Assembly (NCBI RefSeq): GCF_000143415.4
Contig: NW_003314385.1
Coordinates: 161,649 to 225,648 of the forward strand
Origin: Selaginella moellendorffii
Lineage: Eukaryota > Streptophyta > Lycopodiopsida > Selaginellales > Selaginellaceae
Direction of reading: 5' to 3'
Length of the DNA stretch: 64,000 nucleotides
Shown in pieces: positions 52,568-62,900 of the stretch. How positions within the stretch are numbered: position 1 is the stretch's first letter; the number at the start of each line of letters is the position of its first letter. The position numbers were made by a program, and so were the translations under genes. The notes under the pieces are model-generated. The model did not search any database and was not told the origin of the DNA. It was given only the letters and a program-made list of their open reading frames with translations.

Positions 52568-54631
52568 ATGGGACTGTGTCATTTGAGCAGCGGCTCCAAA
52601 AACACTGGCGGCTTCGTCCAGGCAAGCTTTTAGCATACTCTTCTTTAGTATCAAGAGCGCTCTCCAATACATTTTCTTTGATTCAGGTCAGGGAGCTTCT
52701 TCTTTGCGTAGAGCATCGCATTGGAGCTGACAAACCGGGCCCAAGGAGCTTCACGCAGCAGCAGCACAGCCTTTGTCATGTCATCTTCATTTCGAGGCCC
52801 AGCCATTTACAAAAGCAACGAAGGATTGCAGTCCAAGTACGCTTCTCTGCTGGAAGAGATGGAATTAACGAGCAGGATTTCACGTATGAAGCAGACCGGA
52901 GCAGGCCTTTGAGACTTGTAACTCGGCCTTTACGCTCGGAAGAATCGTCGCCCGAGTCCTTGCAAGAGATTAGGCAGCTCATCGGTAGCCGAGAAGTTTA
53001 TGTTCCCAGTGAGGCTGAGGAGGCCCAAATACTAGAGCAAGTCTCAAGGATAAAACAGCAAGCTTTAAGAGGAAGTCTGGTTGCAGCGCATTCGGCAATT
53101 CAGCAGGTATTGTATTTTTACTTCTTTTCTTTGTTTTTTAATTATTTTTCTTTTTTTTTTTTCCTGCAGTTGTATGCAAAGTTTCCCAATCACACTAGAG
53201 TTCTTGTTGAGTATGCATACATTGAAGCGAGAAAAGGTTCGTTTTTTTTTTTCCGCTTTACATGCTGGGTGTGAGCCTTCGACTTAACCAGGTAACCAAG
53301 CAGCTGCGGCATCATTGTTCTCCCGTGCAATAACTATCTTCGAAGAAACTGGCAACCTCAACTACGACTACGTGCTTACACTGCAAGGATGGGGCTCCTC
53401 CGAAGCCAGAGCTTCCAATTCGCTGAAAGCTCGAGTTTTGTTCGAGGAATCCATACGCGCAGCTGAAAAGGTAGGCACTCGTCTTCTTCTTTCCCAGTTT
53501 TTTTTATACTGAGCAAGGTGCATTCGCCAGCTGCAAGACCACTCCGAGCGAGCCATCGTTTACGGCTTGCACGCGTGGGCTCTGGTGGAAGATAAAGTTG
53601 GAAACTGGAGCCAGGCACGAGAGCTCTTGCAAAGAGCGGCAGCGATTCAGCCCGGAAACGCTGTGGTTCATCAGTCGAGAGCTCTCATGGAAGCCCGTGC
53701 TCACAACTATTCCTTGGCGCGCTCCAACTTTCGGCTGGCTGTCAAGGCGGACTCACACGATGCAAAGTGCTGGCAGGCTTGGGCCTTGTTCGAGGCAAGC
53801 CAACGCAAGTTTCGAGAGATGAGGCAGCTCTTCTACCGTGCTTATCTCGTCAACACCAACGATCTATACACTCTCCAGGTAGAACCAAAGTTTTTAGTTC
53901 CAAGGTTCCTTCTTATTTTCTTTCCATACAAAACAGGCATGGGCTCATCAAGAAGCGCTCATTGGCACCACCAAGTCCAAGAACCGGGCTAGAAAATTAT
54001 ACCAACGATGTGTGGAGATCTCTCCAGAGAATATTTATTCCTGGCAGGTTTGTCACTAGATTTCTTTTCACTGGCTTCACGAGACTTTTGTTTTGGCCAG
54101 TCGTGGGGTCTTTTGGAGGAGAGATCGGGGAACCACCAAGGTGCTCGAGTGCTCTACGAACAGGGGCTTCGGATCGATCCTTCAAGCGTTCCCTGTCTCC
54201 AAGTAAGTTAGTCGTGGCGATTTGTTTTTCCTCTTTTGCTCGAAAACCATGTCGTCACCATATCACAGGCATACGCTCGCCTGGAAAAAAGCCAGGGGAA
54301 CATTGAGACTTCGAGAAAACTATTGCAAGCTGCTCGGAAAATTGATCCTCACAATGCTCCATCGCTCATGGTCAGTAAAATCTATAGACTATTCTCCATC
54401 TCTCTGTTTTAACAAAGAAAACTGGCACTGACCCAGGAATCCGGCCTGATCGAGCTTGAGCTCGGGAACAACGACGTCGCTCGCGAATTTTTCAAGCGCG
54501 CGCGGAAGATCGACAGGGAAAAGAGCCGTATCAAGAAGCGGATGTTCATCTCGCGCAAGACATCGAGGTTGCAAAGCCCGGGAACCACCGTCAAATTCGA
54601 AAATCTAAATCCGAGGCAAGCAACGGTCTAG
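52568..54631 (+). CDS. HAT/TPR-repeat protein, HCF107-like
   Basis: Nine exons: 52568-52621, 52687-53106, 53170-53236, 53292-53470, 53531-53878, 53937-54047, 54101-54202, 54269-54370, 54437-54631; the sum is 526 codons (525 residues) with consistent phases. Intron 1 is GC-AG (CAG|GCAAGC, 65 nt). The body is an array of half-a-TPR (HAT) helices with their aromatic pattern: HTRVLVEYAYIEARKGNQ, VVHQSRALMEARAHNYSLAR, CWQAWALFEASQRKFREM, SWGLLEERSGNHQGARVLYE and AYARLEKSQGNIETSRKLLQ. HAT proteins act in RNA metabolism; HCF107 stabilises plastid psbH RNA, and I infer a similar plastid or RNA role. The N-terminus before about residue 75 is weakly conserved-looking, so exon 1 is the least certain part. 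Broken copies lie at 58390-58900. Confidence 0.8.
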
Positions 54632-54736
54632 ATGGGCGTGCCGAGACGGACGGTTCACAGTAAAAGAGCCTAGGATATACCCATAATTTGAATTGCTCTT
54701 AAGCCCTAAAGGGCGCGGAGAGGAGAGAGCTCGGCT

Positions 54737-56188
54737 ATGGCGCCGACGGCCGACTACGATCTGTGGAAGAAGCACACGCCAGATCTCTACGATGTGATCA
54801 TCACTCATGCTCTTGATTGGCCGGTGACGTCGGCGCAGTGGCTCCCTGATCATCAGAGGATCTTGCTTGGAATCAAGGCGCTGGATGATCCCGAAGATTG
54901 TCTGGAGAATTGCGTCCTCATCGTCAAGCTCGCTGTCCCAGCCGATCTTGACGCCGAGATCCCTGAGAACTGGGTAAGGCCCCCCTCCTCCTTCCTTTCA
55001 TGTCTTTCTTGCGTTTCTTGATCTTTGTCCGATGAGGCTGAAATTCGATGTGGAATGCCCCATCCTAGGTCCAGATGACTCAATGGATCAAGCACGAAGG
55101 CCAGGTCAATCGAGCTCGCTACATGCCGCAATGCCCAACCATCGTCGCCGCCAAGGGCGAGACGTCGCGAGTTTGCATCTTCGACACCACGAAGCACGAG
55201 AATTCCGGCGGCCTGCCGTCGCAAGTGATCGCCCAGACCCAGCCGGAGATGCTACTCGAGGGGCATACCAAAGGTGGCCATGGTTTATCCTGGAATCCCT
55301 TCGGATGTGGCATCCTCGCGAGTGGATCACGCGATGGTCTCGTTTGCGTGTGGGATGTGGGCGCCGCTGGATCATCGTCTCGTCCCATTATCACTTACCC
55401 GGTACGTAGACCTCATGAGGCAAAGATATTTGATGCTTGCTCATAGTTTTTTCCTCGTTTTTTTCTTAGCAAAACACTCCAGTGGGAGACCTTACCTGGA
55501 CGTCAAAACACGAGAACGTCTTTAGCACCGGGGATGAAGCAGGCTGGATGCGGACATGGGACTTGCGAGATCCTCTCAATCCAGTGGTTGCGGCGCGTGC
55601 TCACTTAGACCCATTGGAGTCACTGGCCTATCATCCTTATGACGAATTCTGTCTCGCAACTGGTTCGTGCGATAACACTGCCCGGATCTTCGACATACGC
55701 GCGCTCTCCCAGCCTATGCACACGTTCGTCGGTCACAGGTAAGTGATCTCTTTGGTCGAATAATGTTCCTCTCTTCGATCAATCCATTTTGATCTAGGGA
55801 TACGGTTGTACGCGTCGACTGGAGTCCCAAATATCCGGGTGTGTTGGTTACGTCGTCAGAAGATCACAGGGTCATGCTTTGGAACGTGCAAAGGTGGCCT
55901 TTGTGAAAAACAGTAATCTATAGAGTAACTTTTTTGCTCGTCCTCGGTGAATCCAGGATTGGGGACGAACAGAGCGCCGAGGATGCCGAAGACGGACCAC
56001 CCGAGCTCGTGTTCATCCACGGTGGACACTGGGACATAGTCCACGACTTCTCCTGGGACGCCACCGCCAATCTCATCACCAGCGTCGGAGAAGATCAAAC
56101 TGTTCAGATCTGGAGGACGGCAAAACACATCAAGCGCACTATGAAGGGCTCTTCGCCATCCAGGGTGGAGATCCCTTCCTCTCCATGA
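54737..56188 (+). CDS. MSI1/RBBP4-type WD40 histone-binding protein
   Basis: Five exons: 54737-54973, 55069-55401, 55470-55738, 55798-55893, 55957-56188 (388 residues; all GT-AG, phases agree). The N-terminal helix [20 protein letters not shown] is the H3/H4-binding helix of MSI/RBBP proteins. WD40 blades include [54 protein letters not shown] and [10 protein letters not shown]. The RBBP hallmark loop [20 protein letters not shown] precedes the last blade ([17 protein letters not shown]). Such proteins serve in CAF-1, PRC2 and deacetylase complexes. It is shorter than the usual 410-425 residues because the loop after blade 1 is reduced, and it diverges from the canonical proteins, so it may be a specialised paralogue. 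The start lies 105 bp after the HAT gene stop. Several broken copies follow. Confidence 0.88.
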
Positions 56189-56539
56189 TCAGAGAACGAG
56201 CAACAGTCTCCTCGAGCTCTAAAACAGCGTCAACGTTGCAAGAGCACGAAGGCACTGCTGCTGTCACTCGCTCTACTCCCAGCCTACCAGCTCAAGTATC
56301 ATCCGATCTGTCACAAGGACGGCGGCCGTGTTTCCTTTTGTCATGGCAATCTCTTGAGCGGATCATGCCATGGTCTTGTGTGGTGAGATCTCGTCTCATT
56401 AACCATGTATAGCGCAATTTCTCGTCTTGATAAACTCTTATTTCTTCAAGCTCAAGTTGGAGAAGTTACTTAGTAGTAGAAAATCCGTATGAAGATTCTC
56501 TACCCGCGAAAATTTAAATCCAATACAGGCAACGGTCTA
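56189..56539 (+). pseudogene. MSI-like fragment plus copy of the HAT gene 3' end
   Basis: About 56330-56400 (CATGGCAATCTCTTGAGCGG onward) resembles the [14 protein letters not shown] region of the MSI gene and matches 57880-57950. At 56508-56545, AATTTAAATCC then GGCAACGGTCTAGATGGG copies the last codons and stop of the HAT gene (54600-54635). So the duplicated unit starts in the HAT gene. Confidence 0.55.
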
Positions 56540-57720
56540 GATGGGCTTCACAGTAAAGGACCTTAGGATATGCCTTTATTTGAAATCCTACGGAGTCACC
56601 AGAGGATCTTGCTTGGATCCAAGGCGCTGGATGATCCCCACGATTGTCTCGAGAATTGTGTCCTCGTCGTCAAGCTCGCTGTCCCAGCCGATCTTGACGC
56701 CGAGATCCATGAGAACTGGGTAAGGCCGCTTCTCTTGACCTCTAGATCTTGTGAGTGTGTGGAATAGGTCCAGATGACTCAATGGATCAAGCATGAAGAA
56801 GGTCAGGTCAATCGAGCTCGCTACATGCCACAAACCCCTTCCATCGTCGCCACCAAGGGCGAAACGTCACGAGTTTGCATCTTCGACACCACTAAGCCCG
56901 AGAATTCCGGCGGCCTGCCGTCGCAAGTGATCTCCCAGGCACAACCGGAGATGCTACTCGAGGGGCACACCAAAGGCGACCGTGGTCTCCCTTCCGATGT
57001 GGCAACCTTGTGAGTGGATCACGCGATGGCCTCGTATGCGTGTGGGATGTGAGCGCTGGTAGATCTCGTTTTACACGGTACGTCTGGAAAAGATTTTATC
57101 CTTGCTCACAGTTCTTCTTCGATGGAAGCAGCACAAAACTCCAGTGCGAGAAGCTACCTGGGCGGCGAAACACGAGAACATCTTTAGTACCGCGGACGAA
57201 GCAGGCTGGATGCGTACGTGGGACTTACGAGATCCTTTCAATCCAGTGGTTGCGGTGCGTGCTCACCTAGACCCATTGGAGTCACTGGCCTATCATCCTT
57301 ATGATGAATTTTGTCTTGCAACTAGTTCGTGCGATAACACCGCGGTTGTACGCGTCGACTGGAGTCCCAACCATCCAAGTGTCTTGGTTACGTCGGCAGA
57401 AGATCACAGGCTCATGCTTTGGGACGTGAAAAGGTGGTCTTGTGAAAAAGTATAGTTTAACATTAACTTGGCCTCCGTGAATGCAGGATTGGAGAAGAAC
57501 AGAGCGCCGAGGATGCTGAAGACGGACCACCTGAGCTCCTTTTCATCCACGGTGGACACTGGGACATAGTCCACGACTTCTCCTGGGACGCCACCACCAA
57601 TCTCATCACCAGTGTCGGAGAAGACCACACTGTCCAGATCTGGAGGATGGCAGAACATATTGAGTGCACTATCAGGGACTCCTCCATTGCTTCCCCTTCG
57701 GGATGTAATCATGGAGAGCA
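56540..57720 (+). pseudogene. MSI-like WD40 pseudogene, copy 2
   Basis: Closely follows the MSI gene from RILLGSKALDDPHDCLENCV through [33 protein letters not shown], a frameshift where WNPFGC should be, then [57 protein letters not shown] and [20 protein letters not shown]. The N-terminal histone-binding helix is lost, the blade containing [18 protein letters not shown] is deleted, and the C-terminus is altered. It retains exon-intron layout in part, so it arose by DNA duplication, not retroposition. Confidence 0.85.
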
Positions 57721-58000
57721 GGGGTCTCCATGATCACAAACGAGCAATAGAGATGTTACTATGCCTCTCCTTCAATCATCGCCATCATGTCCGAACTGTT
57801 GCAAAGACACTAGCAAGCACGAGGATCAGCACAAAGTATACTCGGATCCAGTGTTGTTCAAGGGACACAAGGATTGCATTTATCATGGCAATCTCTTGAG
57901 TGGATCATGCCATGGTCTCTCGTGTGTTTGTGGGATGTGAGTAGTCGTCCCATATTAACATGCCCACAGTACGTCGCAATTGTATAGCGCAATTTCTCGT
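57721..58000 (+). pseudogene. MSI-like fragment
   Basis: About 57845-57960 reads, with frame breaks, FKGHKDC, GNLLSGSCHGLSCV and then a SSRPI-like part, matching GHTKGGHGL...[12 protein letters not shown]...SSSRPIIT of the MSI gene. No open frame. Confidence 0.55.
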
Positions 58001-58389
58001 CTTGTAAACCAGTTTAGTTCGAAGGTCCAAACATGAGCACGTTCCAAGATCTACAAATTTACCATAAACTGCCTGAAAATTTTAAACTTCACAGCCTCAC
58101 ACCCCAAAGATCTCCCTTGAGTTCTCAGAGAAGAGGTGTCATTGTTCCGACTCTCGGGACATCATTCTCTTGCAAATTGTTTCACTTTTAGCTCACAAAC
58201 TCTAAGCCATGACACTTATTCCTTGAATTCGTTGATGAATTCCACCTTTACCGAATAAATTCCATGAGTGCTAGGATTTTTGTGTTAAAAGTCAAAAGAT
58301 TTTGAGAGTGAATGATGTCCTGGGAGATGGAACGATGGTGCCTCTTCTTTAACCAACTTCTTTTGTTCGTTTTTTCATCAAGAGTTAAA
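58001..58389. other. Spacer in the decayed duplication
   Basis: AT-rich; possible LTR-like or untranslated sequence; nothing recognised. Confidence 0.3.
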
Positions 58390-58905
58390 TTAATAACCTG
58401 GAGAGTGTATAGACGAGTGCCAGGAGCACACCAGGGGGCTTCCATGAGAGCTCTCTGATGGACCACAATGTTTCTGGCTGAATGGCTGCCGCTCTTTGCA
58501 AAGCTCTCGTGCCTGACTCAAGTTTTCAACTTTGTCTTCCACATGTGCAAGCAGTAAACTATGGCTAGCTCAGTAAAGGAAAACTAAGAACACCAGTGCC
58601 TACCTTTTAGCCACGAATATGGATTCCTTCCAAGCTTTTAACGATTTGGAAGCTCTGGCTCCAGAGAAGTCCCATCCTTGCAGTGTAAGCACGTAGTAGT
58701 TGAGGTTTCCAGTTTCTTCGAAGATTACAGCACGAGAGAACAAGATGCCGCCGCAACCAGCATGAAAAGAGTAAAAAACACAAACCTTTTCTCGCTTCAT
58801 ACTCTACCCAAGGTGCGTAAAATTTCGCTCATGCTATTGATCTCTTGTTTTAACAGAAAAAAAACTGATGTTCATCTCCCACAAGACATCAAGGTCTGGG
58901 AAAAT
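58390..58905 (-). pseudogene. HAT-gene fragments, partly inverted
   Basis: Reverse-strand matches to the HAT gene: 58395-58550 corresponds to 53880-53570 (with an internal deletion), and 58600-58770 corresponds to 53470-53310. A forward-strand scrap at about 58850-58905 (TGATGTTCATCTC followed by CAAGACATCAAGGT) matches the last exon (54540-54575). So the third copy of the HAT gene was split and its 5' part inverted. Confidence 0.75.
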
Positions 58906-59059
58906 TCGTGTTTTGGCAATGTCTTTTTAGCCATCTGACCCAATCCACACCCTTGGTGGTGTTGATGGGATAGTCATTCCAGTCATCAACTGGTTCTTAT
59001 CGTAATGATTTATATAATATACACTAGTCTCCATGAAGTTAATTTCAGCTCCGTCACTG

Positions 59060-59430
59060 CCAGTCAACAGTCTAGAGACAGACGGTTCACAGTAAAGGAG
59101 CCTAGCATATGCCATAATTTAAATTAAGCTTGTGGAGGAGAGAGAGCTCAGCTATGGCAATGGCGGATTACGATGTGTGGAAGAAGCACATGCTAGTCTC
59201 TACGATGTGTCATTACTCATGCTCAATTGGCCACTGGCGAATGGGCTCCTGATCATAATAACATTGCCTGGATCTTTGACATACAGACCTCCAGTGCATA
59301 CATTGTTGGTACTCTTATCATAACTTGATCAATCCATTTCATCCATGGTACATAGTCTGACTTCTCTTATGACACCACCACCAATCTCATCACCAGCATT
59401 AGTCTCTGTGCTCTTGTAACATTAGATGGC
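59060..59430 (+). pseudogene. MSI-like pseudogene, copy 3
   Basis: 59070-59250 tracks the HAT-MSI junction and MSI exon 1 (GACGGTTCACAGTAAAGGAG, GCTATGGCAATGGCGG, TACGATGTGTGGAAGAAGCA). Then come scraps of the FDIR blade (59270-59300) and HDFS/TTNLITS (59345-59400). Large deletions and frameshifts; dead. Confidence 0.75.
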
Positions 59431-60354
59431 AGCTGTTTAGTAACATCTTGCTCTCCATAATTCAATGTCAAAGAAGTAGTGGAGGAGTTTTTTGCTGCCC
59501 CGATGATGTATTCCACTAGACTCTAGTCAAATCTAGTGCTAGGTGAAGAGATTGATAGATCTGTCCACTTTGAATTCAGTTTCCACTATAGAAGACCCTT
59601 AATCAATTAAAAAACAATCTAGTCAACCAAAAAGTAAAGACTTTTTTACTTTTAATACCCTTAATCATTAAAAAAAATGCCCATATCTTTAAACCTTAAT
59701 GAATCTCTTTCAATATAATTCACTAACAGATTGATGATGGTGCCCAGATCTGTCCAGATCTAGAGGATGGTACATATTCAAGAGCAATAGAGACTCCACT
59801 GGGACATCATACAAGACAAGGATTTACACTATATATGATACACTGTTAATGTGACTACCCACATCCTATTAATACACCCCACAGTTTGACAAACACAATG
59901 CTTCATGTGATGATTCATAATATGGTGATGATTGAAGAATAGGCATCTAGCACATGTGACAATGCTTCTGTACTCTTGCAACATAATGACAATTATTTAG
60001 TAGCATCTCTTTGTTACTAATTTGTGATCATGGAGTGCTCTCCATGATTGAATGCTGAAGAGGGAGCAGTAGTAATTTCTTCCACTAGAGCTAATTTAAT
60101 TCTTCAAGATCTAGACATGTTACCTGGACAGCTAAACACAAGTATGTCTTCAGCCTTGGAGGAGTTATGTTCCAGACATACTTGCAAAAAGTGTAAAATT
60201 TCCTTCTACTAAAATTTAAATATTGACAACTCCCTTCTCAATCTTTTCACTTTTTGAATTCCAAGCCACTCTTGGAATTCTTTGACCAATTCCTAGAGTT
60301 TGCGTGTGTCAAATATTCTTAGAATTAGTCTATATCATGAAGCTTCTAACCCCT
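59431..60354. other. AT-rich decayed DNA with small MSI scraps
   Basis: About 59740-59790 (GATCTGTCCAGATCTAGAGG) resembles the VQIWRM region of the MSI gene; a similar ending recurs near 60040. No gene. Confidence 0.4.
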
Positions 60355-60923
60355 TGAATAGGCTCTTTTTGTTAAGATTCTATCCCTTACACCCTAAAGC
60401 AAATCTTCCCCTCACTATCCATGATCATACTTAGGCCACCCTTCAAATCCATTATGCCATACTTCTTTTAGGGTTTACTAAATTTTATTTCTCCCTCTAG
60501 ATCCACCATGTTAAATATTCTTTCAAAATATTCTTGCCTCACTCACTAACCACTAGAATTGAAATAATCTTAGGATCTTATCCCTTACACTATATGAATT
60601 GTAGAGCCCTTTTTTATTCTATTATCCTAACCTCATGCTTAGGGAATGATAATCCAAATCATTCTTAATCCACCTCCACTATCCTTTTAGGATTTACCAA
60701 ACTTCAGTTTTCTTTATAAATCCACTATGTCAAATATTCTTTTAAAATATTCTTGAACCAAGCTATGATACCAATGTTATGATTGTGCTTAAGTATGATC
60801 ATGGATGATCATTCCCTAGGCATGTTAAGCACCAAATCAGTATAATAGGATAAAAAAAGGCTCTATAATCAATTAATCCCTTTTAACTAGTTGGGATAAG
60901 GTGTAAAGGATAATATCCTAACA
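60355..60923 (-). mobile_element. Cluster of copia-type LTRs, one with a primer-binding site
   Basis: Reverse-strand LTR 60923-60775: starts TGTTAGGATATTATCC, ends ATCATAACA, and is followed directly by TTGGTATCATAGC (60774-60762), a near match to the initiator-tRNA PBS. This gives the TG...CA limits and PBS spacing of a copia-type element about 149 bp long. A related LTR lies in forward orientation at about 60565-60660, and part of another at about 60360-60450. No pol sequence is present. Confidence 0.65.
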
Positions 60924-62299
60924 TAATGATATGCTTGGATTATTAGCAGCATGAAAGATGCCAAATTGGCAACCAGCCATTCCCAATTCAACTAGGCTTG
61001 CAAGTGTAAGACAAAGTATAATAAGTCAAACCAAATATATTTGGCTTTAATACTGAATTACTTTTATAGTTAGCACTTTCTAGACCCACATCAACACTAT
61101 AACATTTCTTAAAGGAGAAAATGGATTTGAAGAAGAGGGACTTTAATTATGAAATTTCAGATGGACTAATCTCTCAAGCTCAAGTCTTGGGAGCTTATTG
61201 ATGTGGCAACAAACAACCTGCAAGCATGTTAAGAAAATTACATAGGAAACTTGCTGTACATTGATCGTGCAAATGCCTGGAACTGAGGAGATGAGGAAGA
61301 CTAAACGTTGTGCAAAAAAAAACGCTCAGAATCTGAAAATGGAACTTCTTGCAACTATTGCACATAAAAATAAAAGAGTTAATAATTGATTCCTCCCATA
61401 GAATAGCCACCTTAGTATCTTATTCTTGATCAATATCCCAGTGAGCCAAGAATAGTATCCCAACGACCAAAGGAGCAAGACCAGGACTCTCTCTATGGAG
61501 ACTTTATTATGAAAAGCCTCTCCAGCAGATCGATGCTCTAGCATGTGGATAAAATTTATAAAGGTGTCATTTTAAAGTCTTAGTTTGCTTTTCTTTTCTA
61601 GAGGCAATGCAAGGACTTGATATTCAGCAATTTTCAAGTGATCTCTTCATGGTTTCTATCCTGCTGTGGAATGTGGATGCTTGATAGTGAGCAATTCCAC
61701 AATATGTGATCATTCCATTGTACAATATCAATAGGCTTTGATTATAGATTCATAATTAATGTTGGGAGGTTATTTTGCTAGGAATTTCATAACATGTAAA
61801 GATTATGACATGCAAAATAATTGTATGACACATAAAGATTATGATATGTTTGGTAATTGCATAACATGTAAAAGAAATTAATCTCTCAAGCTCTATGATG
61901 GTATTTTGTCTAAAATATACAGGCAATTTGTGTTTATCAATCTCTAGAACATGAGATATATTGAGAGGACAAACTTCACCTAGAACAAATGCCAATGAGT
62001 GAATGCTTGCAAGAATGTAGAAAACAACCTAAATAATAATTCATTCATTCATCCATATACTGTTTATTAGAAGGTCTTACAGCAGCCCTAAGAAGCATGA
62101 GACTGATGGGTTCAAATATACTGTAGTGACAATTGCTATGGCTGTTTATCATCCAATCTCATTAACATCTATATCATCCACCTCAGCACTTGTGGTTGGC
62201 CTTAGTCCATGTGCTTCAGTTGGCATGGCCATATTCTATCACAGATGAATACAAACACTGGAGTGCCATCATTTCCTCGCCCCCCTCTACAGCTGTAGT
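60924..62299. other. AT-rich gene-free DNA
   Basis: Only short unconvincing frames. Contains loosely repeated CATAACATGTAAAGATTATG-like units at about 61788-61872. Otherwise nothing recognised. Confidence 0.4.
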
Positions 62300-62600
62300 A
62301 ATTGTTAAACACGATAATAGAATAAGAAAAGGTGCAATTAAGTGACCACTTCTTTAGCCAGTTAATTTAAGGTGTAAAGGATAAAATACTAACATTGTCA
62401 TTAAGCTTAGTTAGATTCTAATGGCAAACCAGTAAGAATATTTTGAAGGGATAAAAGGAGGGGATCTAAAGGGAGAACTAAAGTTTAATAAACCCTAAGA
62501 GATGATTATCTATATAGGGGAGAATTGTTAGACACCAGCTCAAGATAATAAAATAGGAAAGGCCTTGAAATCAAATGATCACCCATAGGATCCTAACAGT
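62300..62600 (-). repeat. Further copies of the copia-type LTR
   Basis: About 62315-62392 (AAGGTGTAAAGGATAAAATACTAAC at its right end) and 62520-62590 match the LTR at 60775-60923 in the same orientation. The sequence between them (AAGAATATTTTGAAGG ... TAATAAACCCTAAG) matches the reverse complement of 60470-60555. Decayed. Confidence 0.55.
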
Positions 62601-62729
62601 ATTGGCAATGAGGTAAAACACAAATTGGAAGTATGAAACTTTAACAATGCCCTCAGGAATTATGTAGTCCGTAAGAATGTAGGCATGTGCTAACACTGAT
62701 TCATTGTTCATGAGCTCCCATCATGTGGA
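62601..62729. other. Spacer
   Basis: Nothing recognised. Confidence 0.3.
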
Positions 62730-62900
62730 TCAACCAGCGTGTCCAAGAAGCTGAGAGACCATCCGAAAGGATCCTTTTCATTCCACAAAAATTGTCATAG
62801 CCCACAATTTCTCCTTACCAACAATCTTATCACCAGTGTCAGAGAAGACAGCTCACTATCCAGGTCTGGAGGATGGCCAAACACATCACGGCCAACTTCG
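62730..62900 (+). pseudogene. MSI-like scrap, last blade
   Basis: CATAGCCCACAATTTCTCC, ACAATCTTATCACCAGTGTC and GTCTGGAGGATGGCCAAACA match the HDFSW...NLITSVGED...QIWRMAKHI end of the MSI gene. It overlaps the last codons of the PPR gene on the other strand, so that PPR reading frame now ends inside alien sequence. Confidence 0.7.

Noticed and set aside
52721-52909. Start of the HAT gene at the ATG of MELTNRAQGAS
   Set aside because: That frame needs a 38-nt intron to join the conserved frame; the GC-AG model from 52568 keeps phase through all nine exons.
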